From positions 189,363,757 through 189,427,756 of the forward strand of contig NC_135239.1 in NCBI RefSeq assembly GCF_051348905.1: a stretch of DNA of 64,000 bases, written 5' to 3'. Numbering within the stretch: position 1 is the stretch's first letter; every line of letters starts with the position of its first letter. A model generated the notes under the pieces. The model was not told the origin of the DNA. It saw only the letters and a program-made list of their open reading frames with translations, and did not search any database. Positions 1 through 39,166 of this stretch are shown here, in pieces. The position numbers and the translations under genes were made by a program. Source of the stretch: Ranitomeya variabilis. Its lineage: Eukaryota > Chordata > Amphibia > Anura > Dendrobatidae.

Positions 1-819
1 TTAGATGGTGTAGGATGTTTAATTTGTTGAACACAGACTATTTGTTGTCCCTTTAATTTAATATCGGTTTCTAGATGTTTTTTAACTCATATTGACGGGG
101 GTTTATTGGTCTGTATAAAAGTATTTCATAACTGTGATGCTCAGTCACTTCTCATGGACAAGCAGTGACTCAGGGAGGTCAAGGAGTCCGAGGTCAAAAG
201 CCAGGAGGGTACGTCATAAAAAGAGGGAAGAGACAAAGGTGTAGTCAGGTCACAGTCTAGAGTCAGAATTCCAAGGTAAAAGGGGTAATACAAATGGGTA
301 GTCAATAGGCAAATCCAGGGTCCGACAACTGAAGATCAGAATGTCTGAAATCAGAAGCACAAAGCAAAGAGCACACACCACACTGAGCTGAAAGCTACGA
401 CTGGCAGCTATCTGGGATTGACCCATTGACTTCCATTGCTGACTTTCATCCGACCCTCGGATCAAAAGCGGACGTGTCTCTGAAATTTTCACGCTGACCG
501 CTCAGTCCGAATAAAAAAATCAGACATGTGTGCAGTCCCATAGAATATCATGGGTACGAGTGCTATCCATGAAAAAAAAAAAAAACAGGTAGCACTCGGA
601 TGAGAAAATCAGTTGTGTGAATGAGCCCTAACACACACACATATGTAATTACTTATCCATACATGCACTGACACACAACTATGCATGTACAATTACTAAC
701 CAGGTGACAGATTCAAGTCGTTTAATTTGGGGAAAAATTAGTACCATGTCCCTTTAGTGCCACGTTTCTTATTCTATTTAGGCGGTAAGCTCTTATGTGC
801 AGGACCTTCTCTTCCCATT
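1..819. other. Intergenic, no gene; fragment of palindromic repeat
   Basis: I see no coding exon here. Around 480-635 there is a fragment of a short inverted-repeat element: 'gagtgctatcc' near 550 is answered by 'ggtagcactcgg' near 590 across an A-run. Related sequence recurs near 5755-5990 and 45120-45650, so this looks like an interspersed repeat family. Open frames here lack similarity to any family I know. Confidence 0.4.
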
Positions 820-1075
820 AAGGCCCCCATACACATTAGATTACCGTCGTCTTAACTCGCCGATATCGACATGTGTATGAGGGCTCCGGCCAATAAATCA
901 ATGGGGAAGAGGTCCATCAGCATATCAGATTTCGGGTTGCCGATCACTTTGTTCTCCTGGGGATAAGCCATCGCTAGGAAATTCTGGTGGTGGCTTTCTC
1001 ATAGAGAAATATGGGACAACCGCCATCGGCTGAATCATTTGTCGGCTGACAGTCATCTAATGTGTATGGCCAGCT
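820..1075. mobile_element. Short inverted-repeat element (MITE-like)
   Basis: The left end reads 'ggcccccatacacattagat' (from 822) and the right end reads 'atctaatgtgtatggcc' (to 1070), giving terminal inverted repeats of roughly 20 bp around a 256-bp body with no coding capacity. Superfamily is not assigned because no clear target-site duplication is visible. Confidence 0.6.
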
Positions 1076-2235
1076 ATAGTCTTTTATTGTCTATTTTCTT
1101 AGCTTACTATCTACCCAATACGTTGGCGCCCCGTACAGTACATTCAATCATTGATGGATGGGTATAAAAATCCAACAGTGCCAACCTGATTTTCAGTAGA
1201 TGCTGGCATCATTATGGGCACCTTTTATGCCCAGGTACTTTTTGGCTGCCTCCTCCTTAATGAGGGCTTTGTTTCACAACAGGTTCTTATCCCAGGAGAT
1301 CATGTAACAATGGCTATAGTGACAATGTCTCGGTGGGTGGCCTGGAGCCTGACCTGAAATAGTCACTACTACTTCCAATCCATTAAGGTGACAGTCTTAT
1401 TACCGGCCATGCCCAGTGGACCTGAAGAAGCGCATAAGTCACTTACACCCATTATAAAAACCCGGGCAACATCTTCTCCCAAGTAGAGACCCTTTACACA
1501 GGCCAATACTTTGTGAATTCCCAATTATTGTCCTGTGTAAACATGCCATCAATAACTCGATGAATGAGATCAGAGATCATTGGGTGATAGGATAATTTAT
1601 GCCGCCATGAAAATTGTTATTGTTGGCATCACAACGCCAGTTTATACAGAGAAATTGCTGAAAACACTGCTTACAAGATTAATAAAAAGTAGTTTGTATG
1701 CACTGCGCATGATCTGCTGTCTGACAGCGGTGGTCAGTCTCTAAGGAATGGAGTTATAAGAAAGAGTGTTAATATCTCAAGAACGGCTGAAATTGGTAAT
1801 AAGCAGTAAATTGCAAAATTGATTCTATTTACAAGCACTGACAATATCTATGAAAATTGGAATAACCCTTTAAAGATGTGCAGATGCCCCCCCCCCTACA
1901 TTGTAATAATAGATCAAGATGTAGTAAGTTGCACAAACACCTCCCAATGGCTCATTGCACTGCTTAAAAAAGGAGGCACTGTTTTATTTTCAGGGTTTGC
2001 ACATTGGAAGTAATTGCATTTTGCTACAATATATGGTACCATTTGTTGAAGGCAGTAAGTTGAGGATTTCTTGGTCTTACAACCGGCATGACCTTCTCCC
2101 CTGGTATGTTCTCACCATCTCCCCATCCTCTATAGAGTGCTGGCAGCGGTTTTAACTGCAGAAATGCTTCCTTCACACAACTGCAATAATAAGGCAGAAC
2201 ACAAGGACTATAAAGTTGCCTAAAGTCTTTAGACC
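1076..2235. other. Intergenic, nothing recognised
   Basis: No exon, RNA gene or well-defined repeat was recognised. Short open frames at 1819-2239 overlap on both strands and match nothing I know. A 'cccttTAA' end typical of the TTAA elements in this window lies near 1867, so old repeat remnants are likely. Confidence 0.3.
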
Positions 2236-2379
2236 ACATATGTCAAACTCTGGCCCGCCGACCAAGGGTGAGTATATTTGTCCCGCGACGTCGGGTGGGT
2301 CCCCCGAGTATATTTGGCCTGGGATGCCCTTTTCAACTATATCGGCATCCTAGATACTGACAAAGTTGAAAGCAATGAT

Positions 2380-3604
2380 GGAGGAGGGTCTACCATACTG
2401 TATGGAGCACTGTAGGCCCATTATACTGTATGGAGGACTATGTGGCCCAGTATACTGTATGGAACACTATGTGGGCCATTATACTGTATGGAACACTGTG
2501 GGCACATTATACTGTATGGAACACTGTGGGCACATCATACTGTATGGAGCACCATGTGAGCCCATTATACTGTATGGAACACTGTGGTCACATTATACTG
2601 TATGGAACACTGTGGGCCCATTATACTGTATGGAGCACCATGTGAGCCCATTATACTGTATGGAACACTGTGGTCACATTATACTGTATGGAGCACTGTG
2701 GGCCCATTATACTGTATGGAGCACCATATGAGCCTATTATACTGTATGGAGCACTGTGGGCACATTTTTCGGTATGGAGTACTATGTGAGGCAATTATAC
2801 TACATGAAGCACTATGTTGGGCCATTATACTGTATGGAACACTACATGAAACCATTATACTATATGGAGTACTGTATGGAGCATTATGTGGGGCCATTAT
2901 ACTGTATGGAACACTGTGGGCACATTATGCTGTATGGAGCACCATGTGAGCCCATTAAACTGTATGGAACACTGTGGTCACATTATACTGTATGGAACAC
3001 TGTGGGCCCATTATACTCTATGGAGCACCATGTGAGCCTATTATACTGTATGGAGCACTGTGGGCACATTATTCGGTATGGAGTACTATGTGAGGCAATT
3101 ATACTACATGAAGCACTATGTAGGGCCATTATACTGTATGGAACACTACATGAAACCATTATACTATATGGAGTACGTTATGGAGCATTATGTGGGGCCA
3201 TTATACTGTATGGAACACTGTGGGCACATTATACTGTATGGAGCACCATATGAGCCCCTTATACTGTATGGAGCACTGTGGGCACATTATTCGGTATGGA
3301 GTACTATGTGAGGCAATTATACTACATGAAGCACTATGTAGGGCCATTATACTGTATGGAACACTACATGAAACCATTATACTATATGGAGTACTGTATG
3401 GAGCATTATGTGGGGCCATTATACTGTATGGAGCATTATGTGGAGCCATTATACTGTATGGAGCATTATGTGGGGCCCATTATTATGTATGGAGCTCTAT
3501 GTGAGATCATTATACTGTATTGAGCACTATGTGGGGTCATTATAATGTATGGAGCACTATGAGGGGCCTTGAAAATGTATGCACTACGTGGGGCAATAAT
3601 AATG
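2380..3604. repeat. 28-bp minisatellite, first block
   Basis: About 43 tandem copies of a 28-bp unit built around 'atactgtatggagcactgtg'. The period is not a multiple of three, so a reading frame cycles through all three unit frames every 84 bp, which creates long but meaningless open frames on both strands. Variants form a higher-order pattern: a block containing 'ttcggtatggagtactatg' recurs near 2769, 3071 and 3291, so multi-unit segments were duplicated. Confidence 0.95.
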
Positions 3605-3729
3605 TATATGCGTCAAAAGGAAAAGCAGAAAGCCGGCACAGCTGCTCAACTTCGGGATCATACCATGGGGATCACCAGGGGATACGGGTACCAATATCCA
3701 AAGAAATACAATAAGAAAATCAAAATGTT

Positions 3730-3957
3730 CATGTGGAAAGAAAGCGGATAGGCACTCACTGTCCCATACAAAATAATCCTTTATTGTGGATACATAAAAG
3801 CCACAGCAGGTCCCTGTAGAAGCGCATTGCAGCGCAAAACGATAGTCGTCTCACACGAGTTCCACTGTTTTACCCGCCTGCTGTGGCTTTTATGTATCCA
3901 CAATAAAGGATTATTTTGTATGGGATGGTAAGTACCTATCCACTTTCTTTCCACATG
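3730..3957. mobile_element. Inverted-repeat insertion splitting the 28-bp array
   Basis: Two arms of about 80 bp (3730-3810 and 3880-3957) are near-perfect reverse complements, starting 'catgtggaaagaaag' and ending 'ctttctttccacatg'. The loop carries a GC-rich 'gcgcattgcagcgc' segment. Copies of the array lie on both sides. 'caataataatgt' occurs before (about 3593) and after (about 3960) the larger 3605-3957 block, a possible target duplication of the whole insertion. Superfamily not assigned. Confidence 0.75.
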
Positions 3958-3961
3958 GACA

Positions 3962-4220
3962 ATAATAATGTGTGTAGCACTATGTGGGGCCATTATAATG
4001 TATTGAGCACTATGTGGGGCCATTATACTGTATGGTGCACTGTGTCTGTGGAGCACTATGTGACACCATTATACTGTATGGAGTTCTTTTTGCCACCATT
4101 ATACTGTATGGAGCACTATGCAGGGCCTTTGTACTGTATGGAAGGCAATGCAGGCCCCCGTTATACTGTATGGAGCACTTTTTGTGGCCATTATACTGTA
4201 TGGAGTGCTGTGTGGGGATG
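3962..4220. repeat. 28-bp minisatellite, second block
   Basis: About nine more diverged copies of the same 28-bp unit continue to about 4220, after the inverted-repeat insertion. Decayed, array-like sequence runs to about 4390. Confidence 0.85.
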
Positions 4221-4540
4221 ACAGTTGGAGAATCATACTGTGATGGGGTCACAATTCTTTGTCAGGAGGATTGAGGGAGAGAGGGGTACAGTAGGGTCAC
4301 TATGTGTGTAGAGGGTACTTGTGGAGCAATTCACTGTGGGGGTATCATACTGTGTTTGGGGACACTTTTGTTGGCATCATATTTTATTATCTGTATCATT
4401 CAAGCTTTTTTATTCTTTGATATTATATATTTTAATTAGGATATTGAGCCATATGGTTTTAATGATCTTATCTAACATGTTATAGTATTCCAATATTTTA
4501 TTCTAAGATCTATATATTAAAATGTACTTTGTTCGTGGAA

Positions 4541-4720
4541 CAACCCCTTTAAAGGGAACCTGTCACCTGAATTTGGCGGGACCGCTTTTGGGTCATATGG
4601 GCGGGGTTTTTGGGTGTTTGATTCACCCTTTCCTTACCCGCTGGCCACAATCTTGGATTGAAGTTCATTCTCTGTCCTCCGGAGTACACGCCAGCGCAAG
4701 GCAATATTTATGACCAGCCT
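4541..4720. mobile_element. Fragments of TTAA-type miniature elements
   Basis: 'acaaccccTTTAAAGGGAACC' at about 4541 joins the ends of two different anuran TTAA-type miniature elements: the 'aaccccttt' end and the 'agggaacctgtcacc' end. Both types occur more complete elsewhere in the window (31041-31443 and 47612-53693). No coding content. Confidence 0.5.
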
Positions 4721-4778
4721 TTTTGACAGACAAGTCCAACACGACAAGTGGGAACCAAGAGTCAGCAAATCCTTCTAA

Positions 4779-5137
4779 GGCTAGGTTCAGATTGCGTTAG
4801 TGCAATCCGTTTAGCGCGAGCGCTAGCGGATTGCGCTAACGCAATGTCTTTTTCGGGGCCGCGTTCAGGGGTCGCGTTAACGTCCCCGCTCTCGCAGATC
4901 CCCGATCTGCGAGAGCGGGGAACGGACCTCTGGCGCGCCGCGGACGCTGCAAGCAGCGTCCGAGGCGCGCTACAAAAGACCGGCACATCGCTAGCGCGTG
5001 CCGAAAATGACACGCGCTAGCAATGCGCTCTAACATTGCCGGCAATGGGAGCGCTAACGGACGCGGTGCACGGCGTTAATTTCGCCGTGCAACGCTGTCC
5101 GTTAGCGCTATCCCATTAACGCAATGGGAACCTAGCC
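4779..5137. mobile_element. TAA-flanked, multi-hairpin MITE (Harbinger-like)
   Basis: The terminal inverted repeat 'ggctaggttc' / 'gaacctagcc' encloses 359 bp and is flanked by TAA on both sides (4776-4778 and 5138-5140), as expected for the 3-bp duplications of PIF/Harbinger elements. The body is CpG-rich and holds several internal palindromes, including an 18-bp-arm hairpin at about 4882-4921. Open frames on both strands across it are shadows of the palindromes. Confidence 0.7.
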
Positions 5138-5140
5138 TAA

Positions 5141-6680
5141 AATATACAGGCTGGAATTTCAGGTCTGTGGAGAAATGTGTTAAAGTCTGGAAGAATCCAA
5201 GGTGTATTAGTGTTGATTTGAGTGGGCGCTATGCACCGTGCCAGTCTGGATAACGGGTGGTCTTATGCTCCTCTCTCGAATATCAGCCAGTGCAAACGCT
5301 CATTCATTGGGTGAAATTATTTTTTGTCGTTCTCGGCAGCACATTGACCATTGTAAATGGCACATATGCTGTCGAGAGCAATGACCGTCTACCTGCGCAG
5401 AATGATCTGTTACCAATCGCTCTGTCTCAGCAGTTTATTAAAGGACCACCCATCTGTTGTTGCTGATCAGCAGTCATTTAACGGCCGCCATCGCCTCGTG
5501 TGAATCCGCCCTATGGAAAGATAGTTGAAGTCTTACGTGGAGGAGTCAGTTACATCTATATCACACATCCCATAAAAAGTCCAAAATCCAAAACAAGCAT
5601 ATGGCAGCAATATACGGAGTTAATCAATAACTTCACACAGAACAAGTAATAATCAAAGCACTTTATACAAAAGAATATGGGAGTTGTAGTCCCGCAGCAG
5701 CTAGAGAGCTGCAGTTATGAGACCAATTCTGTCGAATTCTTTGGGTGAGGCCTCTTTCCTGCGTCAGTTTTTTCACTGATTACATTTCATCTGTGATTTT
5801 TCATCAGCTTCATCCGAGTTTGGTCCGACTCAGTGTCATCAGGTTTTCTTGTATGTAAAAAAGGAAAAATTGGATCAAAATCGGACATGTCTGTGATTTC
5901 GCACGGACCACTTGGTTCACAGAAAATCACTGACGTGTGATAGACCCCATTCGTTTCCTATGGGACTTTCGAGAGTGCTGCACTCTGCTTTTGCTGGAAG
6001 CCCTATATAGAATGAATGGAGCGACAGTTGGGTGTCCAACCTAAAGCTCTAGTTTGTAACAGAAAAAAAAAAACAATTTCTGCTGATCAGTGCAGGGTTC
6101 CAGCAGTCGGACCCTCACTATCCTGCTGATAGGTGATAACGTCTTTACACTGACCTATCCCCTAATAAGCCGATCCGGTGCTGTTGCTTTGCTTATCATT
6201 GCCAGATCTGCTGAGATGAAGTCACATACATCATTCACATGACAACTGCAGTCAATCATAGGCCTGAATGATGATGTGTGAATGGATGTCACAACATGAC
6301 CACTGCGGCCAGTGATTGAATGCAGCAGTCATGTGAATTATCATTATGATGCCATTGCTGCAAGCCTAGCAGGAACCCCCAGGGCGGCGTAGCTGGATTT
6401 GGGTGAAATTCTAGTGGGCATCAGAATTCATCAGTTTAGTATACAGCAGTGAGCAGGCGGGTATACGTGCTCCGTACACTTATACAGAGTATAAGGGTGT
6501 ACATTGTAAAGCTCCCATTGATTTATATGGGCTCAACCATGCTGCAAAAGTTTAATAGGCTCACTCTATTAAGGTGAGGACACAGCAGTTTTTCCAGCTT
6601 GAAAAGTTTGGACCCTCATTGTTTAAAATGAGGTTCGGGTAAAGTTCTGGTACCTGAACCAAAAATTGGAAAAAGGTTCG
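5141..6680. other. Intergenic, old repeat fragments only
   Basis: No gene seen. About 5755-5990 resembles the palindromic family fragmentarily present near 480-635 and 45120-45650 (shared 'atccgatttt'/'cggacatgt'-like words). The rest is unrecognised AT-rich sequence. Confidence 0.35.
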
Positions 6681-6688
6681 AGTAGGGA

Positions 6689-7153
6689 ACCAGAGCCCTA
6701 ACTTCCATGGATCCGGTACCAGAGCCCTAACTTCCATGGATCCGGTACCAGAACCCTAACTTCCATGGATCTGGTACCAGAACCCTAAATTCCATGGATC
6801 CGGTAGCAGAGCCCTAACTTCCATGGATCCGGTACCAGAGCCCTAACTTCCATGGGTCTGGTACCAGAACCCTAACTTCCATGGGTCCGGTACCAGAACC
6901 CTAACTTCCATGGGTCCGATGCCAGAGCCCTAACTTCCATGGGTCCGGTACCAGAACCCTAACTTCCATGGATCCAGTACCAGAGGCCTAACTTCCATGG
7001 GCCCGATACCAGAGCCCTAACTTGCATGGGTCCAGTACCAGAACCCTAACTTCCATGGATCCGATACCAGAGCCCTAACTTCCATGGGTCCGGTACCAGA
7101 ACCCTAACTTCCATGGGTCCGTTACCAGAGCCCTAACTTCCATGGGTCCGCTC
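6689..7153. repeat. 29-bp minisatellite
   Basis: About 16 tandem copies of a 29-bp unit around 'ccctaacttccatgg', with the second half 'atccggtaccaga' alternating between 'gatccg' and 'gtccg' variants. It has no coding role that I can see. Confidence 0.95.
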
Positions 7154-7775
7154 ATCCCTACTCTTATTCTTTTGGGCCACAGGATGCTCCAAATGTATAT
7201 TTGCCCCTACTATCATGGCCATTTTTTGACTTAAAAACAGCACTTCTGCATTTTCTAGTTTTTTTGCTCTGTTTCACCGTACGAGATAAATGTTACGTTA
7301 GCTTATGAGTTTGGTCAGTTATGCCTCGTGTCTGTATCAAATATTTTTTTTTACATTTTAAGGGATTTTGAACCTGCAATTGCTTGTATAATACATTGTA
7401 ATACTGCAGTTAATTGCAAAACTAAACTAATGCTCTCCTATGTAGTGACATATGGAGGCCTTCAGAAGGACCCAGCAGCCATGACGATGCCAGCGGCACC
7501 CCGAGATCACATTGTGGCGAGGGTAAGGGAGATGATGGGTGTCAAAAAGGAAACACCCCTCACCCCATTTCCAACCGTTTTAATGCTGCAGTCACAACTG
7601 ACAGAAGAATCTAAGGGGTTAAACTGCTGCGATCGAAGCGTTCTCCATATATTCTGTAGACACAGCCAGCGTACATGGCCATCCCAGATGTTGTGAGACC
7701 TCAGTACTTGCCCCAGGTTTACCAGGTGCTGAAATCTTTCAAATATGATGTGCCCCTTACAGGGACATTGACACT
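7154..7775. other. Intergenic, nothing recognised
   Basis: A 122-codon open frame (7328-7696) is present, but it matches no family I know, begins in low-complexity T-rich sequence and has no splice-compatible partners. I treat it as chance or repeat-derived. Confidence 0.35.
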
Positions 7776-9474
7776 GGCACCAGTGAGGCTGGCACAGCTA
7801 TGTGTGGGTGGCATGGCTATGTGAGGGTGGCATGGCTATGTGGGTGTCCTATAACGATGGGTGGCACCAGTGAGGCTGGATTGCTGTGTGTGGATGCCCT
7901 ATGAGGATGGGTGGCATCACTGAGGCTGACATGCTGTGTGTGGGTGCCCTATAAGGATGGGTAGCAGCAGTGAGGCTGGCATGGCTATGTGTGGGTGCAC
8001 TATAAGGATGGGTGGCAGCAGTGAGGCTGGCATGGCTATGTGTGGGTGTCCTATAAGAATGGGTGGCAGCAGTTAGGCCGGCATGGCTGTGTGAGTGCCC
8101 TATAAGGATGGGTAGCAGCAGTGAGGCTGCCATGGCTGTGTGGGTGCCCTATAATGATGGGTAGCAGCAGTGACGCTGGCATGGTTGTGCGAGGGTAGCA
8201 TGGCTGTGGGTGCCCAATAAGGATACGTGGCAGTAGTTAGGCTGGCATGGCTATATGTGGGTGCCCTATAAGAATGGGTGACAGCAGTGAGGCTGGCATG
8301 GCTGTGGGTGCCCTATAAGGATGGGTGGCAGCAGTGAGGCTGGCATGGCTGTGGGAGTCCTATAAGGATGGGTGACAGCAGTGAGGCTGGCATGGCTGTG
8401 GGTGTCCTATAAGGATAGGTGACAGCAGTGAGGCTGGCATGGCTGTGGGTGTCTTATAAGGATAGGTGACAGCAGTGAGGCTGGCATGGCTGTGGGTGTC
8501 CTATAAGGATAGGTGGCAGCAGTGAGGCTGGCATGGCTGTGGGTGTCTTATAAGGATAGGTGACAGCAGTGAGGCTGGCATGGCTGTGGGTGTCCTATAA
8601 GGATGGGTGGCAGCAGTGAGGGTGGCATGGCTGTGTGTGGGTGCCCTATAAGGATGGGTGGCAGTAGTGAGGCTGGCATGGCTGTGGATGTCCTATAAAG
8701 ATGGGTGGCAGCAGTGAGGCTGGCATGGCTGTGGGTGTCTTATAAGGATAGGTGACAGCAGTGAGGCTGGCATGGCTGTGGGTGTCCTATAAGGATGGGT
8801 GGCAGCAGTGAGGGTGGCATGGCTGTGTGTGGGTGCCCTATAAGGATGGGTGGCAGTAGTGAGGCTGGCATGGCTGTGGGTGCCCTATAAGGATGGGTGG
8901 CAGCAGTGGGGCTGGCATGGCTGTGGATGTCCTATAAAGATGGGTGGCAGCAGTGAGGCTGGCATGGCTGTGGATGTCCTATAAAGATGGGTGGCAGCAG
9001 TGAGGCTGGCATGGCTGTGGGTGTCCTATAAGGATGGGTGACAGCAGTGAGGCTGGCATGGCTGTCCTATAAGGATGGGTGGCAGCAGTGAGGCTGGCAT
9101 GGCTGTGGGTGTCCTATAAGGATGGGTGGCAGCAGTGAGGCTGGCATGGCTGTGTGTGGGTGCCCTTATAAGGATGGGTGGCAGCAGTAGGCTGGCATGG
9201 CTGTCCTATAAGGATGGGTGGCAGCAGTGAGGCTGGCATGGCTGTGTGGGTGCCCTTATAAGGATGGGTGGCAGCAGTAGGCTGGCATGGCTGTCCTATA
9301 AGGATGGGTGGCAGCAGTGAGGTTGGCATGGCTGTGGGTGTCCTATAAGGATGGGTGGCAGCAGTGAGGCTGGCATGGCTGTGGGTGTCCTATAAGGATG
9401 GGTGGCAGCAGTGAGGCTGGCATGGCTGTGGGTGTCCTATAAGGATGGGTGGCAGCAGTGAGGCTGGCATGGCA
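7776..9474. repeat. About 47-bp minisatellite next to the APPL1 promoter
   Basis: About 35 tandem copies of a unit built from 'ggtggcagcagtgaggctgg' and 'catggctgtgggtgtcctat'; the basic length is 47 bp, with variants a few bases longer or shorter because the (tg) run and 'gtgggtg' segment vary. The left part is more diverged and the right part more homogeneous. It stops about 240 bp before the APPL1 start codon, directly against the promoter. Confidence 0.95.
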
Positions 9475-9479
9475 TCACT

Positions 9480-9717
9480 GTCATTCCTCCTCCCATTCCC
9501 GGCCACGGGAACGATAACTTCCTATGTTCCCGCCCCCATAGCAACGCAGTGACTGGCGTCTGCCTAGACCAATTAAATTAAAGCATTATCGAGTGACGGC
9601 TCCTGCTAGCCAATGAGCTTGTTCGGAGGCGGGACATCCGCTGTGTGCGCTCCTGGATGTAAATCAGCTGCTGTCGCTCCGGTTGTGGTGTCTCGCTTCC
9701 TCGGTTCCTCCCTCGCC
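9480..9717 (+). promoter_or_regulatory. APPL1: APPL1 promoter and 5'UTR region
   Basis: Unlike its flanks this segment is rich in CpG and contains a GC box 'cccgccccc' (9529-9537), a CCAAT box (9610-9614) and a second GC-box-like 'gaggcggga' (9626-9634). No TATA box is seen, as is usual for a broadly expressed housekeeping-type gene. The start codon follows in an acceptable context (cgccATGc). The transcription start is not resolved; placement in the last 100-150 bp is inference. Confidence 0.7.
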
Positions 9718-36726
<27,009 letters not shown>

Positions 36727-37309
36727 GACATGACGCAGGCAGAGACTCGTCGCCATAATGCTCCTGCTCATTTGTGTGGCACGTGAGACAGAAGTTTTGT
36801 ACTCTTGTGATTTTGGACGCCGTCAGTCATGTCTGCAGCAGTGCGTCACTCCGGCCATGGATCACGGACTGGAGATTTCACTTATGTGGAATCTATAATT
36901 TTTTTTATTTTTAAGAAATCCTAAGAAACAGACGTCAGATTTGGGGTCTGAGTGGTTTGTTTTTTTGTGTCTTATTTAGAATTATTTTTCAGAAATCGAC
37001 CTCATTCTGCTTTTCTACTCCTTCGCTGTTGGTCGGCGTTTCTTACTGTTTGTTTACTGAGCAAGTTATCGCATCCTAAAAGGTTTTTTTTCCTGGGACG
37101 CTGGTAGCGTATCGTATCCATAGCAGACGTCATAGCCTTTAACGAACAAAGCATTGAACATAACCGTTTATGTAGTAGAAAAAGTTAAAAGGGTACTCTC
37201 ATCTCGGACATTTATGGCTTATCCTTTGCATATGCCGTAAAGACCTGTCAGATGTGGGACCTGCGTCTCTCTGGAGAACGGGGGGCATGTTTCGTGCCGG
37301 TGTGAAAAA

Positions 37310-37580
37310 ATTGGTGGTCGGGCATACACAACTTTTTAAATTGATTTTTATAGTTGTGGGAACCGCTGGGGGCACGTGCGCAGGGGGCGCAAATGGATAG
37401 GTGGCCAGGCATGCTCAACTTTTTCTATTCATTTTTATAGTTGTGGGAACTGCAGAGGGCACGTGCACAGGGGCCACAAATGAATAGATGGCTGGGCATG
37501 GCCACTTTTTCTATTCATTTTTATATTTGTGAGAACCGCTAGGGGCACGTGCTCAAGGGGCCACAAATGGATAAAAGATG
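37310..37580. repeat. 86-87 bp tandem repeat, about 3 copies
   Basis: Units share 'actttttctattcatttttat', 'gttgtgggaac' and 'ggcacgtgc'. It falls in the probable APPL1 3'UTR. Confidence 0.85.
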
Positions 37581-38269
37581 TTTGTAGCACAAAACTGGGC
37601 CCAAAATCGACATAGATGCCGACGTGGACAGTCATGAGCCCTGAATGGAGAGTTGGCTGGGACTGCAGTTATTAAGGGACATATTAAACCTAAAGGTTTT
37701 CTATATTTTCAGGGTTGTTAAGATGGCATGCCACCTTTGGAGATACGACTCTCACATGGGTTGGGTTGGAAATGCTGCAGATTTGTGCAGAAAATTTGCA
37801 CCAGATTGCAGTAAGATCCTCGCTGAGGCTTCACCGGAGTCTCCCCGCGGTGCAGATTGTAAAATTTGCAGCAAGTCAATTTTTTTTTGCTGATTTTGAC
37901 ACCGAATTTCATCCTTTTCTATATATTGTTGAATCCACGATGAAATCCACCACAAATCAGCAGCAGAATTCACTTTTTTCCGCATGCAGATTTTACCGTA
38001 CTCCGGTGGACTTTTTTTTTTTCATCCCGTATAACCATACCCTCTCAGTGGTCTCATCTCCACCTTTTCTAGAACGGCCGTTCATGTCATACATCGTCCC
38101 CGGCGTGCGTTTTTCTTACATAGACGTATTTATCAAGAGACAAATTTCCTATTACTACTTCTGCGATTTGGATGATGAACCTATGAATTTCTATGTGAAT
38201 GTAACGGTTTGCACTAATCTTTGTAAATAGTTTTAATAACTAATTTAAAGGGGTCGGTCCAGGATTTAA

Positions 38270-38435
38270 AAAGAAAAAATAGTTTTCTTTTACTCTCCAG
38301 AAACAGCGCCACTCTTATTCATAGGCTGTGTCTGGTATTGCAGCATTGTTCCAACTGTAATACCGAACACAAGAAGCGGATCAACATGTTGCTGTTTTTG
38401 GGGAAGAAACTGATCCTGGACAACTCTTTTAAGTC
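38270..38435. repeat. Interspersed repeat fragment with 'aacagcgcc' word
   Basis: The block with 'tactctccagaaacagcgcc', 'ggtattgcagc' and 'aataccgaacac' resembles 57225-57330 in ASB14 intron sequence (inverted there in part). This supports a dispersed family. No terminal structure. Confidence 0.4.
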
Positions 38436-39114
38436 ACGTTTGACAAGGGAGTTTTATGACTAGATGTTCATGTGGAAAGGTTGATATTTTCGGAGCAGTT
38501 GGTGACGTATAGATTTGGGGTTATTTGCTTCTCGTTTGATTACTGTGGTGTGTTGAGTCATTTATAATATTTGTAAACTGATCAGCGTATTTGTACACGT
38601 CCATATACACCACTGAGGAGGAGGCGGAGGTATTTAAAGGGTTTGTCTGGCTTTGAACAGTCCAAAAATAAAATAGTCACTCGGCTTCTTTTGACTTTTA
38701 ATGGAAAGTGTCATCAGAAAATGATTTAGGTCTTATGTTAAATGTGATTTATAAAGGTTTTTGGATGTTATTTTATTATTCATATTACTATCTATCTAAA
38801 AAAATTGCAATTTTTACATTGACCACTAGGCCTAATATTCGAGTCCTACTTCCTGTTCTTAACATGGATATTAGCGGCAATAAAATTACACAGACCCTGT
38901 TTATTTGTAAAGAAGTGTTATCTAGTCATGCTCAAGTCAGTTGAAGAGGTGAGCTGTGATATTGCCTATCGTTAATGGTGGAATCCGTGTTATTCACTAT
39001 ATGTAGATCCTGTCTGTGATGATCATGAGACTTCTGAAAAATCATCTGTACAGAACAGCAAGTATGAGTCTAGTATAAGGGCTAGTGGCCAGTGTGAAAA
39101 AGAGTTCTGGAAAA

Positions 39115-39116
39115 AA

Positions 39117-39166
<50 letters not shown>

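Larger units (their letters stand above)
36727..38690 (+). other. APPL1: Probable APPL1 3'UTR
   Basis: Sequence after the stop codon is unbroken by the other gene. The first clear AATAAA is at 38667-38672, which would give a 3'UTR of about 1.95 kb, in line with the long 3'UTR of the mammalian gene. The interval contains a three-copy 86-87 bp tandem repeat and an old interspersed repeat near 37740-38030. An earlier or later polyadenylation site cannot be excluded. Confidence 0.45.

Noticed and set aside
2366-3523. Several 70-165 codon frames
   Set aside because: Shadow of the 28-bp array; the same words appear in all three frames and in reverse.
4748-5045. Overlapping frames of 70-90 codons on both strands
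   Set aside because: Explained by the palindromic TAA-flanked element; no family similarity.
7328-7696. 122-codon open frame
   Set aside because: No recognisable family, starts in low-complexity sequence, no exon partners.
2380-9474. CRISPR-like appearance of regular repeats
   Set aside because: Units are directly tandem without unique spacers, and the genome is vertebrate. These are minisatellites.
1-9480. HESX1, the expected neighbour before APPL1
   Set aside because: No homeodomain-like exon was found on either strand. If synteny holds, it lies outside the window.
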